A DNA stretch of 8,111 nucleotides, taken from positions 1 through 8,111 of the forward strand of contig JAGOTN010000022.1 of the NCBI GenBank assembly GCA_018061745.1. The letters are read 5' to 3'. Position 1 is the stretch's first letter. Every line of letters begins with the position of its first letter. The translations under genes were made by a program, and so were the position numbers. Positions 4,769 through 8,111 of the stretch are shown in pieces. The notes beneath the pieces were generated by a model that made no database searches, had not been told where the DNA came from, and worked only from the letters and a program-made list of their open reading frames with translations. Source of the stretch: Minisyncoccota bacterium. GTDB lineage: Bacteria > Patescibacteriota > Minisyncoccia > Phycocordibacterales > JAACPR01.

Positions 4769-4826
4769 TTGTATTTATTTTTTCGAATTAAGGAACAAAC
4801 ATTCAAAATATGCACACGCATAAACG

Positions 4827-4863
4827 AAAGCCAGCTCTGCACTTCGTGCAGAGCTGGCTTTTT
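4827..4863. terminator. Bidirectional-type intrinsic terminator
   Basis: A perfect 16-bp stem (4827-4842 with 4846-4861), core GCCAGCTCTGCAC, has a TTC loop. The T-tract is better on the plus strand (TTTTTCTT) than on the minus strand (TTTCGTTT). No plus-strand gene is seen upstream of it. On the minus strand it would end any transcript from the 4866-5010 interval. Confidence 0.7.
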
Positions 4864-4887
4864 CTTACGAGAAAATAAATTTAGAAT

Positions 4888-4983
4888 CTAGGAGTTTATT
4901 TCATATGAAAAAGTCAAATCTGCACCGATTGAATATCGAGTAAGGAAGTGTTTTGGCATCCATGTGCAGTTTATTTTTTGCAT
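4888..4983 (-). CDS. Possible 31-residue micro-ORF between two terminators
   Basis: The interval between the terminators at 4827-4863 and 5011-5042 is about 150 bp and holds no long gene. The longest minus-strand frame starts with ATG at 4983 and gives MQKINCTWMPKHFLTRYSIG followed by 11 residues ending in INS before TAG. There is no Shine-Dalgarno, clear promoter or recognisable motif. A small RNA or plain spacer is as likely. Confidence 0.15.
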   Translation of the reverse strand: MQKINCTWMPKHFLTRYSIGADLTFSYEINS

Positions 4984-5010
4984 GTGTACGACAATTTAAA
5001 CATAGTTTAT

Positions 5011-5042
5011 AAAAAAGAAAAAGCCCCGCCTTCGGCGGGGCT
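5011..5042 (-). terminator. Intrinsic terminator ending the secDF unit
   Basis: A 9-bp almost pure G-C stem (AGCCCCGCC 5022-5030, GGCGGGGCT 5034-5042) has a short loop. On the minus strand it is followed by TTTTTCTTTTTT. It begins 4 nt after the stop codon of the glutamine-rich protein gene. A textbook terminator on this strand only. Confidence 0.9.
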
Positions 5043-5046
5043 GATA

Positions 5047-5295
5047 TTAAAGACTTTCACAGTTGCAATCTTTTGTAACCGGACACAAACATGGTTTGAA
5101 TCTGGAATTAGTAGAAAGAGTAAGTCCTTCAAACGGTTTCAAAGGATCTTCTGCCTTAACTAACTGCTGTTGCTCCTTCAAGTGACCTTGACTTTGTTGT
5201 TGTTGAACACACTCTTCTTGTGGTTCAATTTCAGGTTCAAACTTTTGAACAAAGTGTTTGCGCTCAACTGTCAATCCATCTAAAAAATCTCTCAT
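5047..5295 (-). CDS. Uncharacterised 82-residue Gln-rich protein with Cys-rich tail
   Basis: The family is not recognised. From the ATG at 5295 the protein starts MRDFLDGLTVERKHFVQKF. It has a glutamine/glutamate-rich middle (EPQEECVQQQQSQ, KEQQQL, about 23-43) and ends with KPCLCPVTKDCNCESL, where four cysteines in two CxC pairs could bind a metal or form disulfides. There is no signal peptide or membrane segment. GLTVE near the start and GLTLS near residue 55 are a weak echo of each other. A longer frame from 5343 exists, but its first 16 residues (MRSRSRVEFERSFFIT) would cover the AAAGGAG motif, so the shorter start is chosen. It lies 58 nt after secF with no terminator between, and a strong terminator follows its stop, so it is probably the last gene of the secDF transcript. 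Confidence 0.65.
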   Translation of the reverse strand: MRDFLDGLTVERKHFVQKFEPEIEPQEECVQQQQSQGHLKEQQQLVKAEDPLKPFEGLTLSTNSRFKPCLCPVTKDCNCESL

Positions 5296-5308
5296 AGTAA
5301 TAAAAAAA

Positions 5309-5315
5309 CTCCTTT
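5309..5315 (-). promoter_or_regulatory. Shine-Dalgarno-like AAAGGAG, 13 nt before the ATG
   Basis: On the minus strand AAAGGAGT precedes the ATG at 5295 with a 13-nt T-rich gap, longer than the usual 5-9 nt. It is the only clear Shine-Dalgarno-like motif ahead of a credible gene in the window. AGGAGU is an exact complement of the ACUCCU found at the far end of the 16S trailer (2541-2546), but not of the sequence at the normal 16S tail. Confidence 0.45.
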
Positions 5316-5353
5316 CAAATTCCACTCTACTCCTACTTCTCAATTATTTCAAA

Positions 5354-6256
5354 TTATTTTTTCCCCTTTTCGTAAAAAGAAACTAGTAGTTGTGGGGCTA
5401 CGAAAATTGAAGAATATGCTCCTGCAGTAATTCCTACAATAAGAGCTAGCGCAAAGTTTTTAGTTGCTTCTCCTCCAAAAAAGTATAATGCAACAAGAGA
5501 AAGTAGAGTTGTGATTGTTGTATTCAAAGATCTTGCAACGGTTTCAACCAAACTCTTTCCGACTAGTTCAGTAAATTGTGATTGTCTTAATTCTTCTTTC
5601 GTATTTTTTAGTTTTTCTCTCACACGATCAAGCACAACTATTGAGTCATTAACAGAATATCCAAGCACCACCAAAATAGCAGTAACAAACAGCGCATCAA
5701 TTTCAACACCAAAAAACTTTCCTAAAATTGCAAAGAATCCGATTGTCAAAATAACATCATGAATCAAAGCAATAATTGTTGCAAAACCATATTTCCAAGA
5801 AGAAACTGGCTTTGAAACAGATCTGAAGACATATGCAACATATAAAGTGATTGCAATAACAATCATCAATACAGCCAATAAAGCATTAGAAGTTAACTCT
5901 TCACCTAAAGTTGGTCCAACGGTTATGAATTTTTCTTCAACAAATTTTATCTGACCGTTTTGTGAAATAGCATTTTCAATTGATTTCTTGGTCGTGTCAT
6001 CTATTGTCGACGTTTTAATTATGTAACCATTTTCACCAGCACTTCTAACCAAGAAATTTCCTCCGTTAAATTCTTTAATTGATGATTCAATCTGTTCTTG
6101 TGTTGGTTTTTGTTCAGGGAATGAAACTTCCAAAACAGATCCTCCTGTAAAATCAATACCTGGGTTTAATTTAAAAACGAATATTGAAAATAAAGCGATA
6201 ATAGTTAAAACGATTGATAGTATGTAAAATATTTTTTTATTAATTATTGCAAACAT
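5354..6256 (-). CDS. secF: Protein translocase subunit SecF
   Basis: SecF pairs with SecD in the cytoplasmic membrane and uses the proton motive force to help pull proteins through SecYEG. The 300 residues show the family order. First is one N-terminal membrane segment (about 9-28). The NPGIDFTGGS motif (31-40) follows, then a small extracytoplasmic P4-type domain (about 42-115). The C-terminal part is a five-helix block starting near 122, containing LVVLGYSVNDSIVVLDRVRE (196-214) with the conserved Gly-Tyr-Ser-Val-Asn-Asp segment, and GGEATKNFALALIVGITAGAYSS near the end. Length is normal. The gene starts 3 nt after the secD stop, which makes translational coupling likely. No Shine-Dalgarno precedes it; the upstream sequence is A-rich. 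Confidence 0.97.
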   Translation of the reverse strand: MFAIINKKIFYILSIVLTIIALFSIFVFKLNPGIDFTGGSVLEVSFPEQKPTQEQIESSIKEFNGGNFLVRSAGENGYIIKTSTIDDTTKKSIENAISQNGQIKFVEEKFITVGPTLGEELTSNALLAVLMIVIAITLYVAYVFRSVSKPVSSWKYGFATIIALIHDVILTIGFFAILGKFFGVEIDALFVTAILVVLGYSVNDSIVVLDRVREKLKNTKEELRQSQFTELVGKSLVETVARSLNTTITTLLSLVALYFFGGEATKNFALALIVGITAGAYSSIFVAPQLLVSFYEKGKK

Positions 6257-6259
6257 ATT

Positions 6260-7540
6260 TTATTTTTTATTTTCTTTAACTTCTTTAGTAAATGCAAGTA
6301 GAAGATTTTTAGTAAGAGTAATAGCTGTAATCATAGAAACAATAACTCCAAGACCAAACACTAAAGCAAATCCTTTTACAACAGCAGCGTCAGACATCCA
6401 GAATAAAATTGCAGCAGAAATAAGACTTGTAAAGTTTCCGTCTCGAATAGCTGGCCATGCTCTATCGAACCCTTCAGAAATAGCCGCTCTCTTACTTTGA
6501 TTTTTCTTTTTCTCCTCTTTAATTCTCTCAAAAATCAAAACATTGGCATCAACAGCCATACCGATTGAAAGAATAAATCCAGCAATACCAGAAGCAGTTA
6601 ATGTTACAGGTAGAAATTTGAATGCAAACAACATTAAAAATACATATCCAGCCAATGAAACAGAAGCAACTAATCCATACAATCTATAAAAAGCAGTTAA
6701 GAAAACCAAAACCAAACCAAATGCAACAATAAGAGCTTTTGTACCCGCATTTAATGTTTCTTGTCCAAGTGACGGACCAATAGTATTAGTTTCAACTAAA
6801 CTAATTGGCAAAGGTAGAGCTCCAAAATTTAAGTTTTGAGCCAATTCTCTAGCCTCTTCTGGAGAAAAATCTCCTGTAATTTGAGCTTCTCCTGATAAAA
6901 TTTCAGACTGAATTGTTGGAGCAGATATTAGATTTCCATCCAAGAAAATTGCCATTTCTTTTCCAAGATTATTTCTTGTAATTTCTCCCAATAATTCTGC
7001 GGCTTCATTATTAAATTTTAAAGAAATTTGAGCAGAACCGATTTGTTGTCCAAAAACAACACTGGCTTTTTCAAGCTGACCTCCTGTAAGTCCACTTGCT
7101 TTATAAGAACCATAAATTACTCTTTTCAAATCTTCAGGTTTTTTGTCTTCAGGATTGATTGAAAGCAAAGCCATCTTTGTTTTTGTGTCTTCCATTTCAA
7201 GACGAAATTCCAAAAGTGGTGTAGCTCCGATTGATTTAATAGCAGACTCAACATCTGTAACCCCTGGAAGCTCAATAGAAAGACGATCCTGATCTTCTAT
7301 GGAAATAATTGGCTCAGAAACACCAAAGATATTAATTCTCTTCTCAATAGTTTGACGCAAAATATTCATTGCACCTTTTAATTCCATTTCTGGAACTTGT
7401 TTTGTGTCGGCAATATAAAGAAGCTTTGTTCCCCCACTCAAATCCAACCCGTAACTAAAAGGTTTTTTAGGACTTAAAGCAAAATAACCAGCTAAACAAA
7501 TAACTATTATAAATATTAGAGAAATTATTCTTGATTTCAT
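6260..7540 (-). CDS. secD: Protein translocase subunit SecD
   Basis: SecD forms the SecDF complex with the downstream secF product. It has an N-terminal membrane helix (about 4-22) and the SYGLDLSGGTKL motif (29-40). A P1 extracytoplasmic region follows, with the RQTIEKRINIFGVSEP (62-77) and RLSIELPGVTD (86-96) segments. A second conserved stretch ends NLNFGALPLPI (236-246), and the C-terminal six-helix region (about 265-415) contains GMAVDANVLIFERIKEE (327-343), whose aspartate is implicated in proton movement. At 426 residues it is much shorter than the E. coli protein (615) but in the range of compact Gram-positive and CPR forms; the P1 head is reduced. It is 59 nt downstream of an epimerase gene. 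TATAAT lies 11 nt before the ATG and there is no Shine-Dalgarno. Confidence 0.97.
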   Translation of the reverse strand: MKSRIISLIFIIVICLAGYFALSPKKPFSYGLDLSGGTKLLYIADTKQVPEMELKGAMNILRQTIEKRINIFGVSEPIISIEDQDRLSIELPGVTDVESAIKSIGATPLLEFRLEMEDTKTKMALLSINPEDKKPEDLKRVIYGSYKASGLTGGQLEKASVVFGQQIGSAQISLKFNNEAAELLGEITRNNLGKEMAIFLDGNLISAPTIQSEILSGEAQITGDFSPEEARELAQNLNFGALPLPISLVETNTIGPSLGQETLNAGTKALIVAFGLVLVFLTAFYRLYGLVASVSLAGYVFLMLFAFKFLPVTLTASGIAGFILSIGMAVDANVLIFERIKEEKKKNQSKRAAISEGFDRAWPAIRDGNFTSLISAAILFWMSDAAVVKGFALVFGLGVIVSMITAITLTKNLLLAFTKEVKENKK

Positions 7541-7551
7541 ATTATGGCTGA

Positions 7552-7557
7552 ATTATA
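7552..7557 (-). promoter_or_regulatory. Possible -10 element of the secDF promoter
   Basis: A perfect TATAAT lies 11 nt before the secD ATG, the same distance as in the APS-kinase-like gene. The -35 is not convincing: TTGTCA is present at 7587-7582 but 24 nt away. If used, the leader would be about 5 nt. secD may also be reached by read-through from the epimerase, as no terminator is seen between them. Confidence 0.35.
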
Positions 7558-7599
7558 CAGAAAAGTTTATTTTTGGCTATTTGACAAGGCTCCAGAAAA

Positions 7600-8111
7600 T
7601 TATGAAATATATTTTGCGTATCGTCCTTCTTTTTTTGTAAACGCATCAAGAGACTGGTGTTTGTATTGGTAACCATACTTTTGAGTTAGTTTTGAACCAT
7701 CAACAGCGACTGGATAACAATAAAATTTCCATCCACCGCGTGAAGTTGGAATTTTTCCTCTAGACAAATGCCACATTATAAAAAACACAAATCGGATTAT
7801 GAAAGGTGGAAGTAAAATAGATTTTTTATTTACAGCATTTGCCATATCTTTTCCACGTACCACTTCTCCTGGAGGGCAAATATTAAATGCTTCATATTTT
7901 CCTTCTAAATTATTGAAAGTAAACATTGTAATTATATCGGCAACATCATCTTCGTGAATAAATTGTCGACACCACCCTTTTGTGATTGGAACAAAAGAAA
8001 CAAGTTTTGAAACTAGATTATGAAAGAATTCTTTTTTATCTAATTGACCAGAAAGTGCAGATTGCAAACCAAAACGAACTCTCTGAAATCTTCCACGAGG
8101 ACCAGTTATAG
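7600..8111 (-). CDS. C-terminal part of an NAD-dependent epimerase/dehydratase (runs off right edge)
   Basis: The frame is open up to the window edge; the first visible residues are ITGPRGRFQRVRFGL, so the start is outside and the internal TTG at 8067 is not a real start. About 170 residues remain. The segment matches the substrate-binding half of extended SDR enzymes. ITGPRG corresponds to the usual NVYGPR element. WCRQFIHEDDVADIITMF (about residues 48-65 of the visible part) is the FIHVDDVA motif, and EAFNICPPGEV is the FNIG element. The Rossmann fold and catalytic Tyr/Lys lie beyond the edge. A hydrophobic stretch (LLPPFIIRFVFFIMW) is more lipophilic than usual for the family and could touch the membrane. 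It probably acts on a nucleotide sugar; the exact reaction cannot be told. It is distinct from the epimerase at 1099-2055. Confidence 0.85.
   Translation of the reverse strand, partial: ITGPRGRFQRVRFGLQSALSGQLDKKEFFHNLVSKLVSFVPITKGWCRQFIHEDDVADIITMFTFNNLEGKYEAFNICPPGEVVRGKDMANAVNKKSILLPPFIIRFVFFIMWHLSRGKIPTSRGGWKFYCYPVAVDGSKLTQKYGYQYKHQSLDAFTKKEGRYAKYIS

Noticed and set aside
4905..4943. Plus-strand 12-codon frame (MKKSNLHRLNIE) after AGGAG
   Set aside because: Too short to support, no promoter seen, and a terminator lies just upstream on that strand.
5354..7540. Alternative genetic code (UGA read as Gly or Trp)
   Set aside because: SecD, SecF and the SDR genes are full-length under the standard bacterial code with no in-frame TGA, and one gene appears to end in TGA shortly before a terminator.
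7600..8067. Epimerase remnant as a pseudogene with a TTG start at 8067
   Set aside because: The frame stays open to the window edge and residues before 8067 fit the family, so it is a normal gene cut by the window.
1..8111. Mobile elements, CRISPR arrays, defence systems
   Set aside because: No transposase, integrase, direct-repeat array or known defence gene was seen on either strand.

Overview
The window looks like a chromosomal piece of a Patescibacteria/CPR bacterium, probably Parcubacteria-like. The 16S rRNA has the CPR-type variant AATAGACGG (usual form AATTGACGG), a divergent 530 loop, and several mismatches to standard 16S primers. The protein genes are AT-rich, the proteins are short for their families, and TAA, TAG and TGA all act as stops, so the standard bacterial code fits. 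Every credible gene lies on the minus strand. The text below therefore runs from the right edge to the left, the direction of transcription.

Right part (8111 to 5011): the C-terminal part of an NAD-dependent sugar epimerase enters from the edge. It is followed by secD and secF, which are 3 nt apart and encode the membrane-bound accessory subunits of the Sec translocon. Next is an 82-residue glutamine-rich protein with a cysteine-rich tail, and then a strong intrinsic terminator.

Middle (5010 to 2425): a roughly 150-bp stretch lies between two terminators. An orphan 87-residue protein gene with its own terminator follows. Then comes a 16S rRNA gene with a near-consensus promoter, a structured leader, a long leader-trailer processing stem, a multi-hairpin 3' trailer and a terminator. 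No 23S gene follows. The 16S is monocistronic here, and a tRNA-Ile(GAT), the tRNA usually found in the 16S-23S spacer, stands about 0.5 kb downstream as a separate unit with its own promoter.

Left part (2424 to 1): a doubtful small lipoprotein ORF, tRNA-Ile, a complete UDP-sugar 4-epimerase-type SDR, a two-domain APS-kinase-like/nucleotidyltransferase protein, and the first 22 codons of another gene. The two epimerases and the nucleotidyltransferase suggest surface-sugar metabolism.

The main oddity concerns translation initiation. The 16S tail after helix 45 reads GGAUUAAUUCAAGUG, so the CCUCC anti-Shine-Dalgarno core is absent from its normal place. A CUCC motif reappears about 120 nt later, directly against the base of the processing stem, after a run of hairpins. 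Nearly all protein genes here lack a Shine-Dalgarno sequence, and three have TATAAT only 8 to 11 nt before the ATG, which suggests leaderless or near-leaderless mRNAs. One gene has AAAGGAG 13 nt upstream of its start.
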